A stretch of 64,000 nt of DNA. Origin: Streptomyces bathyalis. Its GTDB lineage: Bacteria > Actinomycetota > Actinomycetes > Streptomycetales > Streptomycetaceae. Below the pieces are notes generated by a model. That model ran no database searches. It was not told the DNA's origin and saw only the letters and a program-made list of their open reading frames with translations. The DNA lies in assembly GCF_015910445.1 (NCBI RefSeq), contig NZ_CP048882.1, positions 3,596,001-3,660,000 of the forward strand. Direction: 5' to 3'. Positions 8,677 to 17,085 of this stretch are shown here, piece after piece. Position 1 is the stretch's first letter. Every line of letters starts with the position of its first letter. The position numbers and the translations under genes are program-made.

Positions 8677-9158
8677 CACGCACTTCCCGCGTACGGCGCT
8701 TCGCGACCTTGCTGCCTCTCGCGACGGGACTGCTCGTGATCAGCGCGTGCGGTTCCGGTCAGGAGCCGGCTTCCGATTCCGGGGGCTCCAGGCCGAAGCT
8801 GTCGGTGAGCGGCGCCTACATGCCGCAGCCGGTCATGAAGGACATGGCGGGCGGCTTCCTCACCGTGAAGAACACGGGCGGAGCCCCCGACAAGCTGACC
8901 TCCGTCAAGAGCGGCGCCTTCGGCGAGGCGCAGCTCCACAGGACCTCCGATCAGCAGATGCAGCACGTGAAGTCGCTGAAGGTGCCCGCGAACGGAACCC
9001 TCCGGCTGAGCCGGGGCGGAAACCACATCATGTTCCTCAATCCGGAGCGCAAACCGGTGAAGGGCGAGAAGGTGCGGGTGACGCTCCACTTCAGCAAGTC
9101 CGGCGACATCAAGGTCTCGATGCCGGTCGAGGCGACGAACTTCGTACCGAAGAAATGA
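8673..9158 (+). CDS. PCu(A)C-type extracytoplasmic copper chaperone (ECuC-like)
   Basis: A 161-residue lipoprotein with signal and lipobox ending VISAC (Cys26). The PCu(A)C domain shows His89, Met96, His118 and Met120 (LHRTSDQQMQHV, then GGNHIMFL). The Met96-x21-His-x-Met part fits the family Cu(I) motif exactly, while His89 is a few residues closer to Met96 than in the textbook spacing. It would carry Cu(I) outside the membrane and pass it to Sco. The GTG at 8673 overlaps the sco stop, and its own TGA overlaps a possible ATG of the copC-copD gene, so all three form one operon. Confidence 0.92.
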   Translation: MTRTSRVRRFATLLPLATGLLVISACGSGQEPASDSGGSRPKLSVSGAYMPQPVMKDMAGGFLTVKNTGGAPDKLTSVKSGAFGEAQLHRTSDQQMQHVKSLKVPANGTLRLSRGGNHIMFLNPERKPVKGEKVRVTLHFSKSGDIKVSMPVEATNFVPKK

Positions 9159-9169
9159 GGGACTGCCCC

Positions 9170-11308
9170 GTGCCGCTCACCACCAGGCGTCCCCGCCCGC
9201 GTCCGCGCGCCGCCGGGCGCCGCGCCACACCCGCCGCGATGCTCCTCGCGCTGCTGGGCACGACGCTGTGCGCGCTGCTCACGGTGGTCGGTTCCGCCGC
9301 CCCGGCCGCGGCCCACGCGGTGCAGACCGACAGCACACCGGCGGAGGGCCGGGTGGTGAGCAGCGCGCCCAAGCAGGTCACGGTGACCTTCTCCGAGGGC
9401 GTCTCGATGTCGGACGGGTCGATACGTGTGCTCGGCCCGGACGGCAAGCGCCTCGACACCGACAAGGTCAGCGATGTGCCCGGCAAGGCGAACACGCATT
9501 CCGTCGACCTGAAGCCCGACGGCCCGAAGGGCACCTACACCGTGGCGTGGAAGGCCGTCTCGGACGACAGCCACCCCGTCGCGGGAGCGTTCACCTTCTC
9601 CGTCGGCCATACGTCGGCGACCTCGGCGAACATCGCGGACGAGGGCCAGGCGACGGGCGGCGGACCGGTCGGGATGCTCTACCAGGTGGGCCGTTACGCC
9701 GCCTACGCGGGCTTCGTCCTGCTCGTGGGCGGAGCCGCGTTCGTCCTGCTGTGCAGGCCGGAGAGCGCCGCGGTCCGGCGGCTCCAACGGCTCGTGGTGA
9801 CGGGGTGGCTGACGATCACCGGCGCCACCCTGCTGATGCTGCTGCTGCGCAACGCCTATACGAGCACCGGAGAGCTGGGCGAGGTCTTCGATCTCGGCGG
9901 CCTGCAGGACGCGCTCGGTTCGAAGCCCGGAGCCGCCCTCGCCGCCAGGCTGCTGCTCCTGGGAACGGCGGCAGTGATCATCTCGGTGCTCTTCGGCTCG
10001 TACGCCGGCGACCGGGACGAGCGTGCGGAAGAGCGGGCGGCGGAACGGCCCGACGCCGAAGTCGCCGACGGCGGCACGACGTCCGGCGTGAAGCGCGAGG
10101 CCGGGTCCGAGGAGAAGCGCGAGGACGGGAGCGGGGCGGAGGACGGGGAGACCCGCGGCCGTGACGTCGCCCTGGGGCTCACCCTCGGAGGCGGCGTCGT
10201 CGCCGTCGGGCTCGCGGCGACATGGGCCATCGCCGAGCACGCGTCCACGGGTCTGCAGCCGCAGATCGCGATGCCCGTCGACGTCGTCCATCTGCTGGCG
10301 GTCGCCACATGGCTGGGCGGGCTGGCCGCCCTGCTGACGGTCCTGCACCGGGGGCCGTCCCCCGAGCGCGTCGTCGTGCAGCGCTTCTCGCGGGTCGCAT
10401 TCGGCAGCGTGCTGGTGCTCGCGGTGACCGGGCTGTACCAGTCCTGGCGGCAGCTCGGCACGTTCACCGCGCTCACGGGTACCTCGTACGGGCGGATTCT
10501 GCTGGCGAAGGTGGGCCTCGTCGTCCTGCTCATCGGTCTCGCATACGTCTCCCGGCAGTGGACGTCACGGCTGGGTGAGGTGCGCCGGGACGCGGGCGCC
10601 GACGCCGAGGCCGGCGAGGACGCCGCCGCACGGGAGAAGGCACCGGCAACCGTCGGCGCGGCAGTCGGCGCAGCCGCCGGCGAACAGGCCGAAGGCACCG
10701 CCGGCACCACGGGATCCACCGCCCGGACTGCCCAACTCGCCCGTCAGCGCGCGGCCGTGGCCCGCGAGAACCGCAGGAAGGCCCGCGAATCCGACCCCGA
10801 GCGTGCCGGGCTGCGCCGCTCCGTACTCGCCGAAGCCACCGTCGCGGTCGTGCTGCTCGTCGTGGCCACGGCCCTGGCCGGAACCGAACCGGGCCGCACG
10901 GAAGAACTCACGAAGGCGGGCGGCGCCCCGGGCGCAGGCACCGGTCAGGTGCGGGAGGGCCTCACCATCAAGCAGAAGATCCCGTTCGACACCGGTGGCC
11001 GGAACGGCAAGGGCACTGCCCTGCTGTGGATCACACCCGGTCAGGCGGGCGGCAACTCACTGCGGATCATGACGAGGGACGCGGACGGGAAGCAGTTGCC
11101 CACCGAAGAGGTGAAGGCCTCGCTCACCCTCCCCGAACAGGATCTCGGCCCGTTCAAGGTCGAGTTCGAGAGGATCAACGAGGCGAAGGGCCGCTGGCGT
11201 TCGGAGACGGTCCAACTCCCGGTGGCGGGACGGTGGAAGGCCTCCGTCACCATCCGCACCTCGGACATCGACCAGGTCACCGAGAGCAAGACCATCCAGA
11301 TCGACTGA
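9170..11308 (+). CDS. CopC-CopD fusion copper resistance/transport protein
   Basis: A 712-residue membrane protein. A signal peptide ends AAAHAVQTDSTP, so the mature protein begins with the His expected for CopC. The CopC domain (to about residue 145) contains VTVTFSEGVS and DDSHPVAGAFTFSVG. A CopD domain with about eight helices follows, interrupted by charged loops at about 285-325 and 470-545 that are rich in Ala, Glu and Arg. The C-terminal ~130 residues form an outer domain (KQKIPFDTGG, IRTSDIDQVTES). The family binds copper outside and takes it up through the membrane. GTG at 9170 has GAGGGA upstream; ATG at 9155, overlapping the preceding stop, is the alternative. Confidence 0.9.
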   Translation: MPLTTRRPRPRPRAAGRRATPAAMLLALLGTTLCALLTVVGSAAPAAAHAVQTDSTPAEGRVVSSAPKQVTVTFSEGVSMSDGSIRVLGPDGKRLDTDKVSDVPGKANTHSVDLKPDGPKGTYTVAWKAVSDDSHPVAGAFTFSVGHTSATSANIADEGQATGGGPVGMLYQVGRYAAYAGFVLLVGGAAFVLLCRPESAAVRRLQRLVVTGWLTITGATLLMLLLRNAYTSTGELGEVFDLGGLQDALGSKPGAALAARLLLLGTAAVIISVLFGSYAGDRDERAEERAAERPDAEVADGGTTSGVKREAGSEEKREDGSGAEDGETRGRDVALGLTLGGGVVAVGLAATWAIAEHASTGLQPQIAMPVDVVHLLAVATWLGGLAALLTVLHRGPSPERVVVQRFSRVAFGSVLVLAVTGLYQSWRQLGTFTALTGTSYGRILLAKVGLVVLLIGLAYVSRQWTSRLGEVRRDAGADAEAGEDAAAREKAPATVGAAVGAAAGEQAEGTAGTTGSTARTAQLARQRAAVARENRRKARESDPERAGLRRSVLAEATVAVVLLVVATALAGTEPGRTEELTKAGGAPGAGTGQVREGLTIKQKIPFDTGGRNGKGTALLWITPGQAGGNSLRIMTRDADGKQLPTEEVKASLTLPEQDLGPFKVEFERINEAKGRWRSETVQLPVAGRWKASVTIRTSDIDQVTESKTIQID

Positions 11309-11527
11309 CCCGGGAAACCGGCGTCGGAGACGAACCACACATCCGCAAATGGGCGAACCTTGTGAATGCGGGGACGTTGCCAGAGATATAGCTGAACAGC
11401 AGCAGGACGACGTACGAGCGCCGGCACCGCTCGGAAGAAGCAGGTGCATGCATGAACCGGCGGCGCCGTGCACGCCCCCGCTCCAGCACACACACGCCCC
11501 CACGCCGGACGATGCCAGGAAGCAGTG

Positions 11528-12778
11528 ATGACACAGCACGACCATGAACCTCAGGGCGTCTCGCGCCGCCGACTCGTCAGCACGGTCGGAGCGGCAGGCG
11601 CCACCGGTCTGGCCGTCGGCGCCACCGGCGGAGCGGTCGCACAGGCCGTCGCCCGGGACGGCCTGGCAGCCCCCACCCCCCTCACGTCCGTCGGCTCGAC
11701 GCGCGTGGCCTTCCACGGAAAGCACCAGGCCGGCATCGTCACGCCGCTGCAGGCCGTCGGTCATCTGATCGCCTTCGACCTCGTCCCCGGCGCCCGTCGC
11801 AAGCAGGCCGCGGCGCTGCTGAAGCGCTGGTCGAGGACGGCGCGCGAACTCATGGCCAACGAGTCGACCGCGAACCCGACGGGCGTCTCCCTCGACGCCG
11901 GGCCCTCCTCACTGACCATCACCTTCGGCTTCGGCCGCTCCTTCTTCTCCCGCACCGGCCTGGAGAAGCAGCGTCCGAACGAGCTGACCCCGCTCCCCGA
12001 CTTCTCCGGCGACGCCCTCGACAAGGACCGTTCCGACGGCGACCTCTGGGTGCAGATCGGCAGCAACGACGCGCTCGTCGCCTTCGACGCGCTGCGCGAG
12101 ATCCAGCGCCAGGCCGCGGGAACGGCGCGGCTGCGCTGGCAGATGAACGGCTTCACACGGACACCGGGAGCCACCCGCCGCCCGATGACCATGCGCAACC
12201 TGATGGGGCAGGTCGACGGCACCAACAACCCCAAGCGCTCCGAACCGAACTTCGACAGACGGATCTTCGTACCCGCCTCGGGGTCCCCGGCGTGGATGGC
12301 GAACGGCTCGTACGCCGTCGTGCGGCGCATCCGGATGCTGCTCGACGACTGGGACAAGCGGACGCGCAATGAGCAGGAGAGGGTCATCGGCCGCCGCAAG
12401 TCCGACGGCTCCCCCCTCACCGGCGGCAACGAGGACACCGAGCCCGACCTGGAGAAGCGGGGCCCCGACGGCTCCCCCGTCATCGCCGCCGACGCACACG
12501 CACGTGTCGCCGCCCCCGAGACGAACGGCGGCGCGGCCATGCTGCGGCGCCCCTTCTCGTACCACGACGGCTTCCGCGACGACGGTGCTCCCGACGCCGG
12601 GCTGCTCTTCATCGCCTGGCAGGCCGATCCGCAGCTCGGCTTCGTGCCCGTGCAGCGGAAGCTCGACCGCGGCGACGCGCTCTCGCGCTTCATCCGGCAC
12701 GAGGCCAGCGGCCTGTTCGCGGTTCCGGGCGGCCCGGCCAAGGGCGAGTACGTCGGGGAACGCCTGCTGGAGGGATGA
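11528..12778 (+). CDS. dtpA: Tat-exported DyP-type haem peroxidase
   Basis: A 416-residue protein. The N-terminus has a Tat signal (SRRRLVSTVGAAGATG). The DyP fold carries the family motif GQVDGTNNP with catalytic Asp230, a probable proximal His324 in DAHARVAAP, and the Arg-containing LRRPFSYHDG. DyP enzymes oxidise substrates with peroxide; EfeB members can also act on haem. In S. lividans a Tat-exported DyP called DtpA sits with sco and the ECuC gene and supports copper-dependent development, and the same neighbourhood is seen here, which is why that symbol is used. AGGAAG precedes the ATG. A 219-bp gap separates it from copC-copD, so it may have its own promoter. Confidence 0.88.
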   Translation: MTQHDHEPQGVSRRRLVSTVGAAGATGLAVGATGGAVAQAVARDGLAAPTPLTSVGSTRVAFHGKHQAGIVTPLQAVGHLIAFDLVPGARRKQAAALLKRWSRTARELMANESTANPTGVSLDAGPSSLTITFGFGRSFFSRTGLEKQRPNELTPLPDFSGDALDKDRSDGDLWVQIGSNDALVAFDALREIQRQAAGTARLRWQMNGFTRTPGATRRPMTMRNLMGQVDGTNNPKRSEPNFDRRIFVPASGSPAWMANGSYAVVRRIRMLLDDWDKRTRNEQERVIGRRKSDGSPLTGGNEDTEPDLEKRGPDGSPVIAADAHARVAAPETNGGAAMLRRPFSYHDGFRDDGAPDAGLLFIAWQADPQLGFVPVQRKLDRGDALSRFIRHEASGLFAVPGGPAKGEYVGERLLEG

Positions 12779-12808
12779 CGCAGCGCGCGTCCTCCCGGAG
12801 GGATGACC

Positions 12809-12856
12809 GCAGCGCGCCGGGACGGCCTGTCCAGGGTTGTCGTCCCGGCGCGTTGC
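12809..12856. terminator. Bidirectional hairpin between convergent genes
   Basis: GCAGCGCGCCGGGAC at 12809-12823 pairs with GTCCCGGCGCGTTGC at 12842-12856, one mismatch in 15. It lies between the ends of the DyP gene and the flavoprotein gene and could stop transcription from both sides. Confidence 0.6.
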
Positions 12857-12878
12857 TCTGCCGCCTCCGTCCCCCGCT

Positions 12879-14312
12879 CTACGGCTCGTGCCGCTCCTCC
12901 CGCCTCTCCTGATCCAGCGTCACGTGGTGGAAGCGGAAGAGGTTCGACGGGTCCGCCGACGCCTTCAGCGCGGCCAGACGCACGCGGTCCTCCGGCGAGA
13001 AAGCGGCGGCCGCTCCCCCTGGCACCGCCCCCGCGGACCGCCCGTAGCGGAAGTTGAGGTTCGAGCCGACCGTCCACGGTCCCACCGCGTCCAGCACCCG
13101 CTCCTGGAGACGGCGCAGTTCCGCGGACGAGGAACCGTCCAGCACCGACAGCACCACCAGCAGATATCCCGCGTCGCGTCCACCCACCGCGTTCGGCACG
13201 GCGGGCTGCCGCGCGAGGGCGCCGCCCATGTGGCGCAGGCTGAGCACGGTCATCGACGGAGCGTCCGGTCCCGTCCGCTCCAGGACGGAACGCAGCGTCG
13301 CACGGTCCGGCAGCGCCTCCCCCAGCAGCGCGTTGGCGCCCTGGTAGGAGTGCGGCTGGTCGGGTTCGTTGTAGACGCTCCACGACTCGGTGAACGGCAT
13401 CGTCCGCAGCGTCCCGGCGATCCGTGGACCGGCCGCGCGCAGCGGCGCGACCAGCCGCTCGCCATCGGCCTCGTCGCCGTTGTACGCGATCTGCACCTGC
13501 GCCACGCGTCGGCCGCGCAGATGGCCGGGGAGCACCGGGATGTCCGGGTAGGTCATCACGGTCACCGACGAGGTCAGGCTCTCCGGCACCGTCGCCGTCC
13601 ACTCCCGCCACGCCTCCAGGACGTCCTCCGCCGACTCCCCGTCGAAGAGCAACTGGCCGCCGTAGAGCCGCTCGACGGGAAACAGCCCGATCTCCAGACC
13701 TGTCACGACGCCGAAGTTGCCTCCCCCGCCGCGCAGCGACCGGAAGAGTTCCGGATCGCTGTCAGCGGTGACGTGCCGCAGCCGCCCGTCGGACGTGACG
13801 AGCTCGGCGGCGCCGACATGGTCGGCGGCGTAGCCGAACTCGCGGGCCAGCAGTCCGATGCCGCCGTGCAGCGAGTACGAGACCGCACCGACACCGGGAC
13901 CGGATCCGCTCAGCGGGGCCAACCCGAACCGCCCCGCCTCCTCGACGACCTGGCCCCAGCGCACTCCCGCCCCGATCCACGCGGTCCGGGCGGCGGCGTC
14001 CACGCGCACCTCCGTCATGCGGCGCGTGCTGACCAGCACACCGCCCGGCAGCGGAACGGTCAGACCGTGGCCCGTCGCCTGCACGGCCAGCGGCAGCCGG
14101 TGCGTGGCCGCGTACTCCACGGCGGCGCGGACATCGGCGGCCTCCGTCGCGCAGACGACCACGTCGGGCCGGTGCCGGTAGCCCGCCTGGAAGCCGGAGA
14201 CCTCCTCGGAATACTGCTCGTCACCTGGAAGCAGCACGGGACCGCGGACGCGGCCGGCCGGGAAGGCGGGAAGCCCCGCCCCCGGTGCGGCCGTTCGCGA
14301 ATCGTCAGCCAC
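12879..14312 (-). CDS. FAD-linked oxidoreductase, berberine-bridge-enzyme type
   Basis: A 477-residue flavoprotein. Residues about 40-210 form the FAD-binding PCMH domain: HRPDVVVCATEAADVRAAV, ATGHGLTVPL with the His that can link FAD covalently, VSYSLHGGIGLLAREFG and RGGGGNFGVVTGLE. The substrate domain follows, and a BBE-like C-terminus (NFRYGRSAG, LAALKASADPSNLFRFHH) ends the protein. The Cys that some relatives use for a second FAD bond is not evident. The substrate cannot be predicted. GTG at 14312 has GGGGAG upstream and overlaps the end of the TIGR03086 gene by eight bases, so the pair is co-transcribed. Confidence 0.88.
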   Translation of the reverse strand: MADDSRTAAPGAGLPAFPAGRVRGPVLLPGDEQYSEEVSGFQAGYRHRPDVVVCATEAADVRAAVEYAATHRLPLAVQATGHGLTVPLPGGVLVSTRRMTEVRVDAAARTAWIGAGVRWGQVVEEAGRFGLAPLSGSGPGVGAVSYSLHGGIGLLAREFGYAADHVGAAELVTSDGRLRHVTADSDPELFRSLRGGGGNFGVVTGLEIGLFPVERLYGGQLLFDGESAEDVLEAWREWTATVPESLTSSVTVMTYPDIPVLPGHLRGRRVAQVQIAYNGDEADGERLVAPLRAAGPRIAGTLRTMPFTESWSVYNEPDQPHSYQGANALLGEALPDRATLRSVLERTGPDAPSMTVLSLRHMGGALARQPAVPNAVGGRDAGYLLVVLSVLDGSSSAELRRLQERVLDAVGPWTVGSNLNFRYGRSAGAVPGGAAAAFSPEDRVRLAALKASADPSNLFRFHHVTLDQERREERHEP

Positions 14313-14994
14313 GCCCGCTCCCCCGCGTCGCCTCCGAACGGCCGGACGGGCCGCCGTCGCCGGCGCTCGCGGCATTGCCCTCGCGGCCCAGCCACGCCGC
14401 CAGCCGGCTGTAGTCGTCCGCGTCCTCGGGGACGCTCAGCGGTGGCCCGAACGGCACATCCTCGCCGCGCTCCTCGGGCACCGCCTGACGGGCGACGCCC
14501 AGTGCGAACGTGGCCAGAGCCGGGTCCAGCAGGTCCTGCCGTCCGAGCGCCTGCGCCAGATCCCATGAGTGCGTGACGATCTCCATGGCACAGCCCGCCA
14601 CCGCGAAGCGGCCCGGCATCGTGCCCCACGGCATGGTGACGGGCGCATCGAGCTTCGCGTCGTCCGCCCACGCCGCCGTGAACCGCTCGCGGGCCTGCGC
14701 GTACGGCTCCCGCCAGCCGTTGTCCGGTACGCCGGCGACCCCGGAGTCGACCTTCGCATCGGGGTCGACCTCGCCGTAGCCGCCGCCCTCACCGGCCTGC
14801 GCGGTTCGGAGCGTGCCCCCGACCACGTGGCTGAGGAGGCTGCCCACGTCGAACCCCGCACAGGGGGTGGAGCGGGTGAGCGCTCCGGGCTCGACCGCGG
14901 CGAAGACGGCGGTCATCTGGTCGGCGGCACGTTCGTACACGGGCCGCGGATCCATCGCGGGGCCGGGGGTGGCGGCGGATGTGTCGGCGTTCAT
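14305..14994 (-). CDS. TIGR03086 family metal-binding protein
   Basis: A 229-residue protein of the DinB/mycothiol-dependent maleylpyruvate isomerase superfamily. The N-terminal helix bundle reads YERAADQMTAVFAAV, then CAGFDVGSLLSHVVGG with the first likely metal His, and AMEIVTHSWDLAQALG with the second His and an Asp. Members of the superfamily use a metal ion and a thiol cofactor, but the reaction here is unknown. ATG at 14994 has GGAG eight bases upstream. It is co-transcribed with the flavoprotein gene and diverges from the WYL regulator at 15197, which probably controls it. Confidence 0.87.
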   Translation of the reverse strand: MNADTSAATPGPAMDPRPVYERAADQMTAVFAAVEPGALTRSTPCAGFDVGSLLSHVVGGTLRTAQAGEGGGYGEVDPDAKVDSGVAGVPDNGWREPYAQARERFTAAWADDAKLDAPVTMPWGTMPGRFAVAGCAMEIVTHSWDLAQALGRQDLLDPALATFALGVARQAVPEERGEDVPFGPPLSVPEDADDYSRLAAWLGREGNAASAGDGGPSGRSEATRGSGRG

Positions 14995-15170
14995 GTGAAG
15001 GGCTCCGTTCGGGAGGAAGGGCAGGCGGCACTGATGGGCCAGTTGCGCCGGGGTCGGGTCACGGACTCGGCAGCCCTCGGGTCCGGGGACAGGTCGGGCG
15101 GCCGTGCGCCGCCGGGCCGGGGCTGTGACGGCCCCGACCTGCGGACTGAGGAGACCTTCCCCTGATTTCC

Positions 15171-15185
15171 TGACACCCGCCGTCA
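15171..15185. promoter_or_regulatory. Candidate operator for the divergent WYL regulator
   Basis: TGAC at 15171-15174 and GTCA at 15182-15185 form a dyad with a seven-base spacer (TGACACCCGCCGTCA). It lies 11 bases before the WYL regulator start and within the divergent promoter region. No binding is proven. Confidence 0.45.
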
Positions 15186-15196
15186 AGTTTTCCGGC

Positions 15197-16207
15197 ATGC
15201 TGGCGAACGTGAAGTCGGACCGTCTGCTCTCGATCCTCCTGCTGCTCCAGACACGCGGCCGCGTGCCCGCCGACGAACTCGCACGCCGCCTCGAGGTCTC
15301 CACGAGAACCATCTACCGCGACATCGAGTCCCTCTCCTCCGCAGGCGTGCCCGTCTACGCCGAACGCGGCAGGCACGGCGGCATCTCGCTGCTCGCCGGA
15401 TTCCGCACCGATGTCACCGGCCTCACCTCCGACGAGGCACGCGCCCTGTTCGTGCTCGCCGCGCAGGGCGCACACTCCGCGCTGGGCCTGGACGGAGCAC
15501 TCGGTTCCGCCCTGCGCAAGGTCATGGCCGCGCTGCCCGCCCCGCACAGGCCCGCCGCCGAACTCACCAGCCGCCGCATCCTCGTCGACCCCGACCGGTG
15601 GCTGGCCCGGCCGCAGCCATCCGTCGACCTCGACACGCTCAACACGGCCGTCTTCACAGACCGGCGGCTGCGCATCCGCTACCGGCACGGCGGCGAGACC
15701 ACCACGCACACCTACACCGTCGACCCGTACGGGCTGGTCGCGAAGGCCGGAACCTGGTACCTCGTCGCGGACCGGCGCGGCCGTGCGCAGCTCTTCCGTG
15801 CGGACCGCATCCTGGACGCGAACGTGACGGAGGCGGCCGTGCAGCGGAGGAAGGGAGTCGAACTGGCCGACGCCTGGGAGGTGTTGCGGCGCCAGGTGGA
15901 GGAGCGGCCCGCGAACGTACGGGTCGAGGTGCGCGTTCGCCGTCCACGGCTGGAGATGTTCCGGCGGATCGTCGGGCCGTTCGTGCTGGAAGTGCACGAC
16001 CCGGCGGCCGGCGGGGAGGAGGAGGGGGCCGCGCCCGACCCCGGCGAGTGGATCCGCGTCGACATCGCCTACCCGGTGCTTGCCGCCGTCCGCCAGCTCC
16101 TGCAGTTCGGCGCGGACGTCGAGATCCTCGAGCCGGCGGAGGCCCGCGACGAGGTCGCCCGCGCCGCCGCGTCAGTCACCGCCCTCTACGAGGAGGCCGC
16201 CCCGTAG
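15197..16207 (+). CDS. HTH-WYL transcriptional regulator (YafY/DeoR-like)
   Basis: A 336-residue regulator. Residues about 8-60 form a winged helix-turn-helix (RLLSILLLLQTRGRVPADELARRL, then VSTRTIYRDIESL). A linker and a WYL domain follow at about 155-230 (LRIRYRHGGETTTHTYTVDPYGLVAKAGTWYLVA split across strands), then a C-terminal extension. WYL domains bind ligands, often nucleotides. The ATG at 15197 lacks a clear ribosome site and may be leaderless; a GTG at 15209 is an alternative. It diverges from the TIGR03086-flavoprotein pair and probably represses or activates that operon and itself. Confidence 0.88.
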   Translation: MLANVKSDRLLSILLLLQTRGRVPADELARRLEVSTRTIYRDIESLSSAGVPVYAERGRHGGISLLAGFRTDVTGLTSDEARALFVLAAQGAHSALGLDGALGSALRKVMAALPAPHRPAAELTSRRILVDPDRWLARPQPSVDLDTLNTAVFTDRRLRIRYRHGGETTTHTYTVDPYGLVAKAGTWYLVADRRGRAQLFRADRILDANVTEAAVQRRKGVELADAWEVLRRQVEERPANVRVEVRVRRPRLEMFRRIVGPFVLEVHDPAAGGEEEGAAPDPGEWIRVDIAYPVLAAVRQLLQFGADVEILEPAEARDEVARAAASVTALYEEAAP

Positions 16208-16230
16208 CGACCGGGCGTGCCGCGCGAGGT

Positions 16231-17085
16231 TCAGGCGGCGAGCAGGCGTTCCAGCAGTACGGCGATGCCGTCCTCGTTGTTGGATCCGGCGATCTCGTCG
16301 GCGACCGAGAGCAGTTCGGGGTGCGCGTTGGCCATGGCGACACCATGGGCCGCCCACGCCAGCATGGGGATGTCGTTCGGCATGTCGCCGAACGCGATCG
16401 TCTCCCTCGAGGAGAGGCCCAGCCGCCGTGCCGCGATCGACAGGCCCTTCGCCTTGCTGAGCCCCAGCGGAAGCATCTCCACCAGGTCCTGGCCCGACAT
16501 CGTGATGCTCACCAGGTCGCCCGCCGCCGCGCTCGCGGCCTTCGCCAGCTCATCGTCGCCGAGGACGCGATGCTGGAGGTACAGCTTGTTCAGCGGCGCC
16601 GACCACAGCTCGTCCCGGTCGGCACACGCGACCACCGGCAGGCCCTTGCCCTGCTCGCGGTAGCCGGGGCCGATCAGCACCTCACCGTCCAGGCCGTCCT
16701 GCGAGGCGGCAACCAGCACCGGGCCCGTCTCCGCCTCGATCTTGGCGATGGCCAGCTGAGCCAGCCTCCGGTCCAGCGTCACCGACGTCAGCACGCGCTC
16801 CGCGCCCGCGTCGTAGACCTGCGCGCCCTGTCCGCACACCGCGAGCCCCTTGTAGTCCAGGTCGGCCAGGATGTGCTTCGTCCACGGCACGGAACGCCCC
16901 GTCACCACGATGTGCGCCGCGCCGCGCGCCGCCGCGGCGTCCAGCGCCTCGCGCGTACGGGGCGAGGCCGTCTCGTCGTCACGCAGCAGCGTGCCGTCGA
17001 GATCCGTGGCGATCAGCCGGTACGGGAACGGGCCCGCGCTTTCGGAGCCGCCGGAATCGCGGGTCACCCCGGTCGCGTCCGTCAC
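16231..17085 (-). CDS. HAD-IIB (Cof-type) phosphatase
   Basis: A 284-residue cytoplasmic phosphatase. Motif I is [11 protein letters not shown] with the nucleophile and acid Asp, motif II is VTGRS, and the C-terminal metal motif is [11 protein letters not shown]. The Cof/YbiV cap domain lies between. The family removes phosphate from sugar phosphates, nucleotides or pyridoxal phosphate; the substrate is not predictable. GTG at 17085 overlaps the serS stop (GTGA), so it is co-translated with serS. An upstream in-frame ATG at 17211 would lie inside serS and is rejected. A paralogue is at 38105. Confidence 0.9.
   Translation of the reverse strand: MTDATGVTRDSGGSESAGPFPYRLIATDLDGTLLRDDETASPRTREALDAAAARGAAHIVVTGRSVPWTKHILADLDYKGLAVCGQGAQVYDAGAERVLTSVTLDRRLAQLAIAKIEAETGPVLVAASQDGLDGEVLIGPGYREQGKGLPVVACADRDELWSAPLNKLYLQHRVLGDDELAKAASAAAGDLVSITMSGQDLVEMLPLGLSKAKGLSIAARRLGLSSRETIAFGDMPNDIPMLAWAAHGVAMANAHPELLSVADEIAGSNNEDGIAVLLERLLAA

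Noticed and set aside
9155..9169. ATG at 9155 as the copC-copD start
   Set aside because: It overlaps the preceding stop but lacks a good ribosome site. GTG at 9170 was preferred, though not with certainty.
11761..13611. A 616-residue minus-strand open frame across the DyP and flavoprotein genes
   Set aside because: It is Arg/Ser/Pro-rich and lies in the wrong frame under two clear genes; no domain is visible.
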